From the NCBI RefSeq assembly GCF_002863585.1, contig NZ_PGUY01000052.1, positions 1 to 51,960 of the forward strand: a DNA stretch of 51,960 nucleotides, in the 5' to 3' direction. Under the pieces are notes generated by a model, which worked only from the letters and a program-made list of their open reading frames with translations, made no database searches and was not told where the DNA came from. The translations under genes and the position numbers were made by a program. The stretch is from Peribacillus deserti (GTDB lineage Bacteria; Bacillota; Bacilli; Bacillales; DSM-1321). Below, in pieces: positions 6,996 to 16,516 of the stretch; the stretch's first letter is position 1, and each line of letters starts with the position of its first letter.

Positions 6996-8339
6996 ATGGG
7001 TAAATATTTTGGCACAGACGGAGTCCGCGGGGTAGCAAATACAGAATTAACTCCGGAGCTTGCGTTTAAGCTTGGCCGATTCGGCGGGTATGTTCTAACA
7101 AAGGACACTAGCCGTCCAAAGGTTTTAATCGGCCGGGATACTCGTATTTCTGGTGAAATGCTTGAAAGTGCTCTGATAGCTGGTTTGCTGTCAATAGGTG
7201 CAGAGGTAATGAGATTAGGAGTTATTTCTACTCCGGGAGTATCTTACCTGACAAAAGCACAGGGTGCACAGGCGGGAGTCATGATTTCAGCTTCACATAA
7301 CCCTGTAGCGGATAACGGCATTAAGTTTTTCGGACCAGATGGTTTTAAGCTTTCCGATGAGCAGGAAAATGAAATTGAAAGTCTGATGGATATGGATACT
7401 GACCATCTGCCCCGCCCGGTTGGAGCAGATCTTGGTACCGTTAATGATTACTTTGAAGGCTGCCAAAAATATATTCAATACTTAAAGCAGACAGTTGACG
7501 AGGACTTCTCAAACATTCATGTGGCTCTGGACTGTGCTCACGGCGCGACATCTTCGCTTGCTGCGCATTTATTTGCTGATCTGGAAGCTGACATATCGAC
7601 TATGGGAGCTTCTCCTGACGGATTGAATATTAATGAGGGTGTCGGTTCTACACATCCTGAGGCATTGTCTGCATTCCTAAAAGAAAAAGGAGCAGATGTG
7701 GGGCTTGCCTTTGATGGAGATGGAGACCGATTAATAGCTATCGATGAAAATGGAAACATCGTTGATGGCGACCAGATCATGTATATCTGTGCGAAATACC
7801 TGAATGAGCAGGGGCGGCTTAAGCACTCAACTGTCGTTTCTACGGTTATGAGCAACCTTGGTTTTTACAAAGGTCTTCAGGAAAATGGCATTCAAAGTGC
7901 ACAAACCGCAGTAGGTGACCGTTATGTTGTTGAAGAAATGAAAAGGGGCGGCTATAATCTTGGCGGCGAACAGTCCGGCCACATTATATTTCTTGACTTC
8001 AATGCCACTGGGGATGGGCTTCTTTCAGGGGTACAGCTTGTCAATATCATGAAAGCTACAAAGAAATCACTTTCAGAGTTAGCTGGTGAAATGGTGAAGT
8101 TTCCACAAAAGCTGGTTAATATAAAAGTGACAGATAAACATGGAGTTACAGCTAATCCAAAGGTTCAAGAAATCATTCAGCAGGTTGAACGAGAAATGAA
8201 CGGCGATGGACGTATCCTCGTACGCCCTTCAGGTACAGAGCCATTAGTCCGTGTTATGGCAGAAGCTCCTACAGAAGAGCAGTGCAATGATTATGTTCAA
8301 AGAATTGCAGAAGTAGTCCAAGCGGAAATGGGTCTGTAA
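6996..8339 (+). CDS. glmM: Phosphoglucosamine mutase GlmM
   Basis: Converts glucosamine-6-phosphate to glucosamine-1-phosphate, the second step toward UDP-GlcNAc for peptidoglycan. The 447-residue protein starts [12 protein letters not shown], the typical N-terminus. It has the phosphoserine loop ISASHNP (Ser100), the Mg-binding loop DGDGDR and the phosphate-binding RPSGTEP near the C-terminus. An in-frame ATG 39 bases upstream would add 13 non-conserved residues; AAAAGGGAGCG fits the start at 6996. Third gene of the cda operon; its substrate is made by glmS, encoded next. Confidence 0.97.
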   Translation: MGKYFGTDGVRGVANTELTPELAFKLGRFGGYVLTKDTSRPKVLIGRDTRISGEMLESALIAGLLSIGAEVMRLGVISTPGVSYLTKAQGAQAGVMISASHNPVADNGIKFFGPDGFKLSDEQENEIESLMDMDTDHLPRPVGADLGTVNDYFEGCQKYIQYLKQTVDEDFSNIHVALDCAHGATSSLAAHLFADLEADISTMGASPDGLNINEGVGSTHPEALSAFLKEKGADVGLAFDGDGDRLIAIDENGNIVDGDQIMYICAKYLNEQGRLKHSTVVSTVMSNLGFYKGLQENGIQSAQTAVGDRYVVEEMKRGGYNLGGEQSGHIIFLDFNATGDGLLSGVQLVNIMKATKKSLSELAGEMVKFPQKLVNIKVTDKHGVTANPKVQEIIQQVEREMNGDGRILVRPSGTEPLVRVMAEAPTEEQCNDYVQRIAEVVQAEMGL

Positions 8340-8354
8340 AATAAGGTGTTTAAT

Positions 8355-8397
8355 ATATGCATAAGAGGAACGCTCTCTTCCTCTTATGCATATTTTT
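8355..8397 (+). terminator. Strong terminator of cdaA-cdaR-glmM
   Basis: A 16-bp perfect stem, 8355-8370 with 8378-8393 (core GCATAAGAGGAA/TTCCTCTTATGC), 7-nt loop, then TTTT. Confidence 0.9.
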
Positions 8398-8473
8398 ATA
8401 GAGTGAGCCAGGTTTTTAAGCTGTTTTATAAGGGTAAAGACCATGAGTGTTATCAAGTGAGTACGAAAAATGA

Positions 8474-8502
8474 TTGACGAGAGTTCAATATTAGGATATG
8501 AT
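8474..8502 (+). promoter_or_regulatory. glmS promoter
   Basis: TTGACG (8474-8479), 17-bp spacer, TATGAT (8497-8502), about 70 bp upstream of the ribozyme cleavage site. Confidence 0.65.
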
Positions 8503-8574
8503 TATCATGTTTTTCGCTTAAAGCGTAAAATCAGAAAAGACTAGAAAGGTGGATCGTGAAGAGCATCAACCAAA

Positions 8575-8735
8575 AGCGCCAGGACTAAGCGGGACGACAA
8601 GGCTTAGTTGACGAGGTGGAGGATTATCGATTTTTCGGCGGGTACCTCCCGGTTGCCTGTACACAACCGCAATTTTTCTCTTAAAACAAAGGGGTAACTC
8701 TTTGAACAAAGGGGGAAGAGCTGTACAGCTAAAAA
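8575..8735 (+). ncRNA. glmS glucosamine-6-phosphate-activated ribozyme
   Basis: Self-cleaving riboswitch in the glmS leader. Family landmarks in order: A|GCGCCAGGACT at the cleavage site (8575/8576), GTTGACGAGGTGGAGG, TTATCGA, TTCGGCGGGTACCTCCCGGT, ACAACCGCAA, then the 3' pseudoknot domain AAAGGGGTAACTCTTTGAAC and AAAGGGGG. Binding of GlcN6P triggers cleavage and mRNA decay, giving feedback control of glmS. The 3' limit is approximate. A further G/C-rich hairpin (GGGGGC...GCCCCC, about 8755-8772) lies between the ribozyme and the start codon. Confidence 0.96.
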
Positions 8736-8810
8736 TATAAGATTCAGAGATAAGGGGGCAAGACAGGCCCCCGGTCATCTTGCCTCCTTACTCTAAGGAG
8801 GAAATTTATA

Positions 8811-10613
8811 ATGTGCGGAATTGTTGGATATATTGGAAATCAGGATTCAAAAGAAATCCTTTTAAAAGGATTAGAAAAGCTTGAATATAGAGGCTATGAC
8901 TCTGCGGGTATTGCTGTTAGAGGAAATGAACAAATTCACGTGTTTAAAGAAAAAGGCCGCATTGCCGACCTGCGTGCAATTGTTGATGAATCAGTTTCAG
9001 CTCATACAGGCATAGGCCATACTAGATGGGCAACCCACGGCGTTCCAAGCCAGGTGAATGCGCACCCGCATCAGAGTACTTCTGGCCGTTTTACATTGGT
9101 TCATAACGGTGTAATTGAGAACTATTCCATTCTAAAACGTGAATATCTAGAAGGCACAGAGTTCATCAGTGAAACGGACACAGAAGTAATCGTTCAGCTA
9201 ATTGAGAAATTTGCCAATGAGGGAATGGAGACGGAAGAGGCATTCCGCCAGACTCTTACTTTATTAAAAGGTTCTTACGCTCTTGCGCTTTTAGATGAAA
9301 AGGTTTCTGACACGATTTTTGTTGCGAAAAACAAAAGTCCGCTGTTAGTAGGTGTAGGAACAGACTTTAATGTCGTGGCTAGTGATGCAATGGCGATGCT
9401 GCAAGTGACCGATCAATATGTTGAGCTTATGGATAAGGAAATGGTTATTGTTACGAAAGAGCAGGTAACGATTAAAACTCTTGAGGGAACAGTAGTGGAA
9501 CGCAAGCCTTACACAGCCGAGCTTGATGCGAGCGATATTGAAAAAGGAACATATCCGCACTACATGCTGAAAGAGACAGATGAACAGCCTTTAGTCATCA
9601 GAAAAATTATTCAGAAGTATCAAGATGAAGAAGGAAATCTGACCATCGATCAAGAAATCGTTGATGCTGTTAAATCTTCAGACCGTATTTACATTGTTGC
9701 CTGCGGTACCAGCTACCATGCAGGACTTGTCGGCAAGCAGCTGATCGAAAGAATGGCAGGGATTCCTGTAGAGGTTCATGTAGCTTCTGAATTTGGCTAT
9801 AACATGCCGCTTCTTCCTGAAAAACCGTTGTTCATCTTTATCTCTCAAAGCGGAGAAACGGCAGACAGCCGTGCTGTTCTTGTAGCAGTTAAAGAGCTTG
9901 GCCATAAGGCGCTGACAATCACGAATGTTCCTGGTTCTACATTATCCCGTGAGGCGGACTACACTCTTCTGCTTCATGCAGGGCCGGAAATTGCGGTAGC
10001 TTCCACCAAAGCATATACAGCACAGATTGCAGTATTATCAATCTTAGCGGACGTTGTTGCAAAGACACGCGGCAGAGCAGATAACCTCAATCTTGTGAAG
10101 GAGCTTGGTATTGTAGCGAATGCGATGGAAGTCCTTTGTGATTCTAAGGAAGAATTTGATTTCATAGCCCGCGAGTATCTTTCATTCACACGCAACTGCT
10201 TCTTTATCGGCCGCGGCTTGGATTACTATGTAGGACTTGAAGGAGCTCTTAAGCTAAAAGAGATCTCCTATATCCAGGCTGAAGGATTTGCCGGCGGTGA
10301 ATTGAAGCACGGAACGATCGCCCTGATTGAAGAGGGCACTCCTGTAATAGCACTTGCTACACAGGAAAATGTAAACTTGAGCATCCGCGGCAACGTAAAA
10401 GAAGTATCAGCACGCGGGGCGAATCCATGCATTATTTCCATGAAAGGACTGGATATGGAAGAAGACCGCTTCGTCATTCCAGCTGTTCATGAATTATTAA
10501 CTCCTCTTGTCTCTGTAGTGCCAATGCAGCTTATTGCTTATTATGCAGCCCTTCATCGTGACTGTGATGTAGATAAGCCAAGAAATCTCGCTAAATCGGT
10601 TACTGTGGAATAA
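8811..10613 (+). CDS. glmS: Glutamine--fructose-6-phosphate aminotransferase (isomerizing) GlmS
   Basis: Makes glucosamine-6-phosphate from fructose-6-phosphate and glutamine, the entry step to amino-sugar synthesis. It has 600 residues, the family length. The N-terminal glutaminase domain begins MCGIVGYIG, whose Cys2 becomes the nucleophile after Met removal, and includes HTRWATHG and the HNGVIENY segment. Two SIS isomerase domains follow ([19 protein letters not shown]; later [21 protein letters not shown]). The C-terminus is [13 protein letters not shown], as in the family. AAGGAGG precedes the ATG. Controlled by the upstream ribozyme. Confidence 0.98.
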   Translation: MCGIVGYIGNQDSKEILLKGLEKLEYRGYDSAGIAVRGNEQIHVFKEKGRIADLRAIVDESVSAHTGIGHTRWATHGVPSQVNAHPHQSTSGRFTLVHNGVIENYSILKREYLEGTEFISETDTEVIVQLIEKFANEGMETEEAFRQTLTLLKGSYALALLDEKVSDTIFVAKNKSPLLVGVGTDFNVVASDAMAMLQVTDQYVELMDKEMVIVTKEQVTIKTLEGTVVERKPYTAELDASDIEKGTYPHYMLKETDEQPLVIRKIIQKYQDEEGNLTIDQEIVDAVKSSDRIYIVACGTSYHAGLVGKQLIERMAGIPVEVHVASEFGYNMPLLPEKPLFIFISQSGETADSRAVLVAVKELGHKALTITNVPGSTLSREADYTLLLHAGPEIAVASTKAYTAQIAVLSILADVVAKTRGRADNLNLVKELGIVANAMEVLCDSKEEFDFIAREYLSFTRNCFFIGRGLDYYVGLEGALKLKEISYIQAEGFAGGELKHGTIALIEEGTPVIALATQENVNLSIRGNVKEVSARGANPCIISMKGLDMEEDRFVIPAVHELLTPLVSVVPMQLIAYYAALHRDCDVDKPRNLAKSVTVE

Positions 10614-10644
10614 GAGAACTCATTAAAAATTTATATTAATGTCA

Positions 10645-10676
10645 CCCCCAGGGAAATCCCTGGGGGATTTTTTTTC
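10645..10676 (+). terminator. glmS terminator
   Basis: CCCCCAGGGA (10645-10654)/TCCCTGGGGG (10657-10666), followed by ATTTTTTTTC. Confidence 0.95.
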
Positions 10677-10848
10677 TTTGTAGGATTAATTAATATAGTT
10701 CGAACAGTGAAGCCTGCCTCAAAATTTAACTAAACGAACTTTAGAGTTATTTGAAAATGGAAGGAGGTTCTTTCTGGAAGAGGGAATTGATTGGGGAATT
10801 GTAACGCAATGAGGAATGCCAGATATATGTATATCAAATATAGAGTAG

Positions 10849-11184
10849 ATGTATGAAGCAAGGTACTTAGATACTAGGCCTAATGTAGATGAAGAGTTTG
10901 TTTCACTCATTAAGGAGGACCTTTTTAAAAACGCCTGTGGTACAGGGGGCTTTTTAACATCTACTTTAAATGCACTGAATAAACAAGTTGGTAACTCTCT
11001 TAAAAATAGAGGAATCTATAGCAAGTCTGTGTATGGTATTGAAAAGAAATCCTTGCCGCATATGCTGTGTGTGACCGATATGCTAATTCATGATATTGAT
11101 AATCCTAATATCCTTCACGGGAATGCATTAGAAAGTGATTATAAAGAGCTTCGTAAAATGGAGCCTTTTGATGTGATTTATTGA
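10849..11184 (+). pseudogene. Type I restriction DNA methyltransferase (HsdM) remnant
   Basis: A 111-codon open stretch contains the AdoMet-binding motif I of N6-adenine methyltransferases (NACGTGGFL) followed by the HsdM-typical SVYGIEKKSLPHMLCVTDML and NILHGNALE. It ends at PFDVIY, just where the catalytic NPPY motif should follow. Intact HsdM proteins are several times longer, and neither the N-terminal domain, the rest of the catalytic domain, nor hsdS/hsdR neighbours are present. A decayed relic of a restriction-modification system. The preceding 10677-10848 shows no gene I can identify. Confidence 0.8.
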
Positions 11185-11400
11185 TTTAGAAGTACTTCGC
11201 AAAGCCCGGGACCCACTTGCGATATTAAATTGTGGAAACCATGAGGCGGATTGAGATTGTTCGTATAGGTTGGCTAATTACTGGTTCTGTTATCACATAA
11301 TTGAGGATGAAATCAATCATCGCGACTCTTAAAGAAACGGATAAAACAGAGATAATAGGAATGAAGAAAACGATCTGTGTGCCTCTGTGCATACAATGAT
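11185..11400. other. Decayed non-coding stretch after the hsdM relic
   Basis: No intact gene. One plus-strand frame from about 11188 reads DLEVLRKARDPLAILNCGNH, meets a stop, and resumes as DCSYRLANYWFCYHIIEDEI, which looks like an unidentified broken coding sequence. I cannot assign it to a family. Confidence 0.4.
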
Positions 11401-11427
11401 AAAAGGCAGCATAATTGCTGCCTTTTT
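11401..11427. terminator. Bidirectional terminator downstream of the M14 peptidase gene
   Basis: AAAAGGCAGC (11401-11410)/GCTGCC (11417-11422) with TTTTT after it on the plus strand and TTTT after the stem on the minus strand. It lies 44 bp beyond the minus-strand peptidase stop codon. Confidence 0.8.
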
Positions 11428-11470
11428 CGAATCGTAATGCTTCCCTTGGAACTCCCGGATTCTAGCAATC

Positions 11471-14194
11471 TTATTTACTTGCAAAAATACTATTGGATAG
11501 GAAACGGAAGCTGTAGCTTGGATGTGCTTTGTTTGTTAGGTCGTTTGCAAATAACGTGATATTGCCTTTTGTAATGGCAATGGTCTGGCCCTTCAGTGCT
11601 TCGTGTTTTGGCCACCAGCCGGAGACGAAGTACCCTGGGTATGTGCTCACTTTGGCAAGAACCGTAGCACCCGCAGGAACTGAACTGATATAGGAACCTG
11701 TTGCAATATAAAGTTTCTCTTGTTTGCTGTAGCCGGAGGTGAGCAGAGTGTTTGCTGCCACATCTGACCAGAGCAAGCCTTCATGGGAAGCACGGGAGCC
11801 TGTAGTTGTTGCAAAATTAAAGCCAGGCAGCAATTCGGATTTTTTCACAAAGTTCAATGCCGAGTAGCCAATGCCGATATAGTCTTTCCCTTTGGCGATT
11901 ACTGCTTTATCGGCAGTTCCTGCATCATCGACAATAACATCTGCGCTTTCTGCATCATTCACCAGGGTAAAGCCAAGAGAATTCAAGACAAACTTTGTCT
12001 GGCCGCTTCCTGTGTTAAAGACTTTTGTTTTCACCAGTTTTTTTGTTTTTCCCTTAAGGTCATAGCCGGTAACATCGAGGTAGTATTTATTTTGTACGAG
12101 CGCGAGAACGTTCTTTTTCACAATGAAATCCCCGACGCTGTACCCTTTTCCGCTGGTAGTTGCTTGTTCAACAACTGCGTTGCGGTTTAGGAGGTTATTC
12201 ACTGCTTTAACTGCTTCGTTGCTGCTGTTTTTAATGACATAGTATTCTGATTTGCCAGCCACAACGGTTTTTGGCACAGTTATTTTATTCACTGGCGTTG
12301 TTTTTCCGGCAAAAGCATTCGCCACACGGATTTCTGAGGAAGTGAATCCGCGCAGGTCAGGGAAGTTATTGACAGTTTCCGAGTACATCTCTTCCCATGC
12401 TGAAAGGTCCTCCCCTTTAAATAGAAGGGCGTTTGCAAAGCCGCGGTAGCCCTGATGCATATTGACGACATAGGTGCCAGCTGGATAGGTCACTTTACCA
12501 ACCTTTGCTGCTGTTTTCAATTGTTCTACTTTAATGCCATTGCGAAGCATGTATTCTACCATTTTGTGGGCTTCGTAAACGTTTTTCTGTAAGTCTTTTA
12601 TTGCAGGGATGACATAGTATTCAGGGAAAAAGTTCGCGTTGTTCCCGCGCGGACGGCCTATACTTTCCCCCGATGGATTTACCATCCACTCATCAACTGC
12701 CCGGTCATCTTCATTGAGCACTCCGCGTGCATAGACTTCCAGCTGGTTGCGGAAAAGCGTCACTTTGTTGTCTGAGGCATACTTTACGGCAGCCAACCCA
12801 GTATGAATCAATGCTTTGTATGACTCAGCATTCAAATCTGGAATTTCTACCGTATGGCCCATCGTCCCATGGAACATCGCAAACGTAGATGTATAGGAAG
12901 GTGTAGCGTCATCAAATTTGTTTGGCCAATCCTGCAGCGGAATCAGATAGCTGTCATACTTTGTGTTGGCTATTCCGGCTTTTCCCATTTCGTTTGCATT
13001 GGCAATCATTCCATCCATTAACAAATCATACTCATAGTTTGGATTGTGTGGTGGTGTACAAGGTTCAATCACGAATTCCTTATAAAACCCGTGGAAATCA
13101 ATTAACGAGATTGGATTCCACTTTGCGAGGCCTTTTGCCAGGGTTTGAGTTTCTATCTGAGTCTGGTATGTATTGTCCCGGTTCAGGTCGAAATCATTGG
13201 CGTTCCGGCGTGTATTGTAAAAACGTCCATCCGGATTTTGTGTAAAATTAAAAAGCAGGATGACATTATCAAGCGCTTTATCCACATTCAAGGTAACCGT
13301 CTTTTCGCGGCCTTGTTCGTCTGTTGTTTTATAGGTAGCGGAATCTTTTGTTGCAATGGTGCGGTATAGATCAACAATCGCATCGACACCCGGTGATTCA
13401 TCGGGATGGATGTTATTGATCCAAACAGGAACCTTGAAATCTTTTAGTTTGCCGCTTGCCAGCTTTTTCTTCATTTCAAGCGGGTTGCTGACTTTTTGCT
13501 GAGCCTGTTCCTTTAAGTAAGTGTCCACGGCAGCTTTATTTTTGGCAACAACCACAAAATGCATCGGACGGCCTTCTACAGAAGCCCCGAGCGGTTCGTA
13601 TGATACATATCGCCCTTTTTTCGCATCTTTATGGATTTGGTTAAGTGCCGGTTTGATTTCATCCCAGCGCAAGTATTCATCGTAAACGTTTAGTTTTAAT
13701 GCAGTCTTGGCCTCTTTATTTGTATCTGCAGCTTTTACTGCAAGGTCATAATTTCCTATCAATGCCGGATACAGAACGCGCAGGTTGCGGGGTGAAACAT
13801 CGTTCGTACCATAAAGCAAATCAAAATGAAGGGTTGCTTTGATTTGGGTCGTATTGTTTACAAATGCAGGAGTTTCTTTAAAGGTTATGTATGATTCTCC
13901 TGTATAGGCTTTTGCATCCGCATTCCATTTCTTCCACTCGCCGAGCGGCTTGTTCCCGAATGTCCATTGCAGCTTACTCAAATCGGGAGCATACCCAAGA
14001 TCAAAGGTCACCTCGATATCACGGGCCTCTGTCATAGAGATTTTGCTGTTGCTGACATTTAAAACGCCTGTTTCCGACACCTTCACAGGTGCTTTTGTTA
14101 CCGCGGCTGCAGCCGCCTCAAGCGGCACTACCGGCAGAAGCAAAGAAAAGCTCAGTAAAAAGGTAAGAAAAACCGAAAGACCCTTCTTGTTCAT
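11471..14194 (-). CDS. Secreted M14-family zinc carboxypeptidase
   Basis: A 907-residue exported peptidase. It begins with a clear signal peptide (MNKKGLSVFLTFLLSFSLLL, then an Ala-rich cleavage region near residue 28). The catalytic domain shows M14 features: NNIHPDESPGVDAIVDL, where His and Glu match the HxxE zinc ligands, then RNANDFDLNRDNT, ISLIDFHGF as the third-ligand region, and TVEIPDLNAES as a candidate catalytic-Glu region. The long C-terminal part (about residues 620-907) has no motif I recognise, though its last third resembles glutamine-amidotransferase-like tails found in some large M14 proteins. TAGGAGGAA precedes the ATG. Likely releases amino acids from extracellular peptides. 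It stands alone. Confidence 0.85.
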   Translation of the reverse strand: MNKKGLSVFLTFLLSFSLLLPVVPLEAAAAAVTKAPVKVSETGVLNVSNSKISMTEARDIEVTFDLGYAPDLSKLQWTFGNKPLGEWKKWNADAKAYTGESYITFKETPAFVNNTTQIKATLHFDLLYGTNDVSPRNLRVLYPALIGNYDLAVKAADTNKEAKTALKLNVYDEYLRWDEIKPALNQIHKDAKKGRYVSYEPLGASVEGRPMHFVVVAKNKAAVDTYLKEQAQQKVSNPLEMKKKLASGKLKDFKVPVWINNIHPDESPGVDAIVDLYRTIATKDSATYKTTDEQGREKTVTLNVDKALDNVILLFNFTQNPDGRFYNTRRNANDFDLNRDNTYQTQIETQTLAKGLAKWNPISLIDFHGFYKEFVIEPCTPPHNPNYEYDLLMDGMIANANEMGKAGIANTKYDSYLIPLQDWPNKFDDATPSYTSTFAMFHGTMGHTVEIPDLNAESYKALIHTGLAAVKYASDNKVTLFRNQLEVYARGVLNEDDRAVDEWMVNPSGESIGRPRGNNANFFPEYYVIPAIKDLQKNVYEAHKMVEYMLRNGIKVEQLKTAAKVGKVTYPAGTYVVNMHQGYRGFANALLFKGEDLSAWEEMYSETVNNFPDLRGFTSSEIRVANAFAGKTTPVNKITVPKTVVAGKSEYYVIKNSSNEAVKAVNNLLNRNAVVEQATTSGKGYSVGDFIVKKNVLALVQNKYYLDVTGYDLKGKTKKLVKTKVFNTGSGQTKFVLNSLGFTLVNDAESADVIVDDAGTADKAVIAKGKDYIGIGYSALNFVKKSELLPGFNFATTTGSRASHEGLLWSDVAANTLLTSGYSKQEKLYIATGSYISSVPAGATVLAKVSTYPGYFVSGWWPKHEALKGQTIAITKGNITLFANDLTNKAHPSYSFRFLSNSIFASK

Positions 14195-14370
14195 TTACCA
14201 TTCCTCCTAATTTATCTAAATTTTCTGAATACGAAACATATTTTAGCATATTGCTAGTCTGTTAGAAAGCATTAAGATACATATTTATGTATAAATATTT
14301 CGTAAGTAATAGAGGGTTGAAAATAAGGTAAGAGATTAAAAGTTATGAATGAAGAATAAATAAATCTAAG

Positions 14371-14421
14371 AAAAAAAGACCAGGATGGAGCAAACAGAAA
14401 TTTGTTATCCTGGTCTTTTTT
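14371..14421. terminator. Bidirectional terminator beside the permease relic
   Basis: AAAAAAGACCAGGAT and ATCCTGGTCTTTTTT form a 15-bp stem around a 20-nt loop. On the minus strand it ends the permease relic. The rest of the 14195-14427 gap shows only the peptidase ribosome binding site and AT-rich sequence. Confidence 0.85.
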
Positions 14422-14427
14422 CAGCTA

Positions 14428-14845
14428 TTAGAGCACGTTTTGCAAAACAATATTGCTGATAAACAACAGGGCAACCACATAAAGAGCCGGATGGATTTCT
14501 TTGCCTTTGCCCATCAGGAGTTTTAACAGCGGGTATAAGATAAATCCGACGGCCATTCCGTCCGCAATGCTGTAGGTTAACGGAATGAGGACAATGATCA
14601 GAAGTGCTGGAAAGCTTTCTGATAAATCATCCTTTGAAAGATGGGCGATGTTTTGCAGCATCAGCACTCCGATTAAAATCAAAATAGGGGAACCGCGCTG
14701 GGCGGAACCACTTTGATGACTGGGATAAATAAGAATGACGCAAGCAGCATCACGCCTGTAACGATGCTGGTTAATCCAGTACGGCCACCAGCAGTAATGC
14801 CTGCTTCCATCGGAATCCCCGCGATGGTCAGGATTGTGGCATTCA
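14428..14845 (-). pseudogene. NCS2-family purine permease relic (PbuG-like), frameshifted and 5'-truncated
   Basis: Two minus-strand pieces together match the C-terminal third of PbuG-type guanine/hypoxanthine permeases. The upstream piece has GITAGGRTGLTSIVTGVMLL and ends VVPPSAVPLF. The downstream piece, in another frame, continues ILIGVLMLQNIAHLSKDDL and then IPLTYSIADGMAVGFILYPL. The join lies near 14680-14695, in a C-rich run where one missing base would restore the expected PPSAVPPILILIGVLM. The N-terminal two thirds of the protein (about 300 residues) are absent; sequence upstream of 14845 is unrelated. Not functional. The 14846-15149 gap holds no recognisable gene. Confidence 0.85.
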
Positions 14846-15149
14846 CTTTACACAGACAATCCACTGAAGAATTACTAAGGGATTGGTAGCGACGAATTAC
14901 GGTATTCAGAAGACAGCAGTTTAACGACAAAATTAGTTATCCTGAAAACGGAATGTGATAGCTGTAGTTATACAATTTGACAATTATTAATTATAAAAAG
15001 GATGGAATTAATACTCTTTTTACGACAGGATTAAGTACTCCTCACAAATAGTAGACAAAGGGAATCAATTAACAGATGATAGAGGGGCGACAAATAGAGA
15101 AGCAACGATGAGGATAAAAGGATATTTATAAGATCAATGGAGGAACAAA

Positions 15150-15809
15150 ATGATAAAAGCGGTTGTTTTCGACTTTGACGGTTTAATTATTGATACCGAA
15201 TCCGTATGGTTTGAGGTGATGGCAGAGCTTTTCAAGGAGCATGGCCATGAACTTCCATTGGAGGTGTGGGAACGATGTGTGGGGACAGGTGATGATGAGC
15301 TGTATGATTATTTAGAGACATCTGTGAACAGACCTATTGATCGTGCCGCACTGCACCAGTGGGGCAAGAATAAGCATGAAGTGCTTATGGAAGGCAGAAC
15401 CATCCGGCCAGGAGTAGCGGCTTACCTGGAGGCTGCAAGAAACCAGGGCCTCAAGATTGGTCTTGCTTCCAGTTCAACACGAAAATGGGTGAATGGTTTC
15501 CTGAAGAAGTTTGACTTATATCCATTTTTTGATTGTATACGGACGGCAGATGACGTGAAAAATGTGAAACCGGATCCTGAACTTTATCTTGAAGCCTGTA
15601 AATGCCTTGGAGTTGCACCGCAGGAAGCCATTGCATTTGAGGATTCCCCAAATGGCACCAGAGCTGCAAAAGCTGCAGGTCTTTTGTGTGTGATTGTCCC
15701 CAATGACATAACGAAGAGGATGGCCTTCCATGCGTTTGATTTGCGGTTAGAGTCAATGGCTGAGAGAGAATTTCTTGATTTGCTTGATGAATGTAGAGTA
15801 TTGAAATAG
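15150..15809 (+). CDS. HAD-superfamily phosphatase (YhcW-like, beta-phosphoglucomutase type)
   Basis: A 219-residue cytoplasmic hydrolase. Motif I is VVFDFDGLIIDTE (residues 5-17; nucleophile Asp9, general acid Asp11), motif II the SSST of GLASSSTRKW, motif III the Lys of VKPDPELY, and motif IV EDSPNG. The helical cap between motifs I and II places it with beta-phosphoglucomutase and YhcW-like phosphatases. The substrate cannot be read from the sequence. GGAGGAAC precedes the ATG. A terminator follows. Confidence 0.88.
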   Translation: MIKAVVFDFDGLIIDTESVWFEVMAELFKEHGHELPLEVWERCVGTGDDELYDYLETSVNRPIDRAALHQWGKNKHEVLMEGRTIRPGVAAYLEAARNQGLKIGLASSSTRKWVNGFLKKFDLYPFFDCIRTADDVKNVKPDPELYLEACKCLGVAPQEAIAFEDSPNGTRAAKAAGLLCVIVPNDITKRMAFHAFDLRLESMAEREFLDLLDECRVLK

Positions 15810-15820
15810 GATACACTAAG

Positions 15821-15855
15821 AAGGCTGCCTGGGGAAACAGGCAGCCTTCATCCAT
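15821..15855 (+). terminator. Terminator after the HAD phosphatase gene
   Basis: AAGGCTGCCTG (15821-15831)/CAGGCAGCCTT (15838-15848) around GGGAAA, then CATCCATTTT. It also lies beyond the 3' end of the convergent spore-protein gene. Confidence 0.85.
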
Positions 15856-15867
15856 TTTATTTAATTA

Positions 15868-16089
15868 TTAAGCTAAAGTGTTTCCGCCGAATTGACCTAC
15901 TAATTGAGATTGTGCTGTAGCAACTAGACGTTTTGTAATTTCTCCACCAACAGATCCGTTTGCACGAGATACTGTTTCTGCTCCAAGCTGTACGCCAAAT
16001 TCTTGAGCGATTTCATACTTCATTTGGTCGATTGCTTGTTGAGCACCTGGAACTAACTTTTGACGGTTTGAACCACTGCGATTTGCCAT
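15868..16089 (-). CDS. Alpha/beta-type small acid-soluble spore protein
   Basis: A 73-residue DNA-coating protein made in the forespore; it protects spore DNA and is degraded at germination. It has the family's two signatures: [20 protein letters not shown], containing the GPR protease site in EFGV, and [15 protein letters not shown] near-perfect AGGAGGTG precedes the ATG. Which paralogue (sspA, sspB and so on) cannot be decided. Expression is expected from SigG; I did not find a convincing -35/-10 pair. Confidence 0.95.
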   Translation of the reverse strand: MANRSGSNRQKLVPGAQQAIDQMKYEIAQEFGVQLGAETVSRANGSVGGEITKRLVATAQSQLVGQFGGNTLA

Positions 16090-16516
16090 GTGTTTTCACC
16101 TCCTTAATAGATAATCTGCCTCTATTTCGGAAGAACATGCATTTCATTTTTCAGGAACTTTTTGTCATTTTGAAATATTGATGTTTTTCTAAGGATAGAC
16201 CCATGGATGTTAGGCATTCATCGGGCAGACTTGGAGGGTAAATAAGATGGTTAATGTGTCTAAACGCAATTTTATGTGTCTAGAAGTTTGAAGTATCATC
16301 ATTATGCATAGTCTGAGGATACTGCTCAGTCCAGTCCATAAAACAGTCTATCTTAAGATCGGGAAATACGATTTTAATGAAGCCGATTCTTCGCCTGTAT
16401 TTTTTATCCCAATCTTCCTTAAACTATTTTATAACTGAAATGAACAATGTCCACGAAAAAAAACCAAGAAGGCGATCTCCTTGGGAAATAATTTGGGAAA
16501 TGGGGGACAGTCCCCA
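16090..16516. other. Intergenic region without a gene
   Basis: I find no gene here. It contains the ribosome binding site of the spore-protein gene and, at its far end, a small GGGGA/TCCCC hairpin (16502-16515) just beyond the DUF1028 stop codon, without a usable T-run. The CCAAG...CTTGG inverted repeat at about 16465-16486 could also form a weak hairpin. Confidence 0.5.

Noticed and set aside
11783-13369. Several plus-strand frames (for example 11783-12190 and 12922-13245) antisense to the M14 peptidase
   Set aside because: They are shadows of a 907-codon gene with clear signal peptide and catalytic motifs, and show no family features of their own.
16500-16516. GGGGGACAGTCCCC hairpin as a terminator for the DUF1028 gene
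   Set aside because: The stem is only five pairs and is not followed by a T-run on the minus strand.
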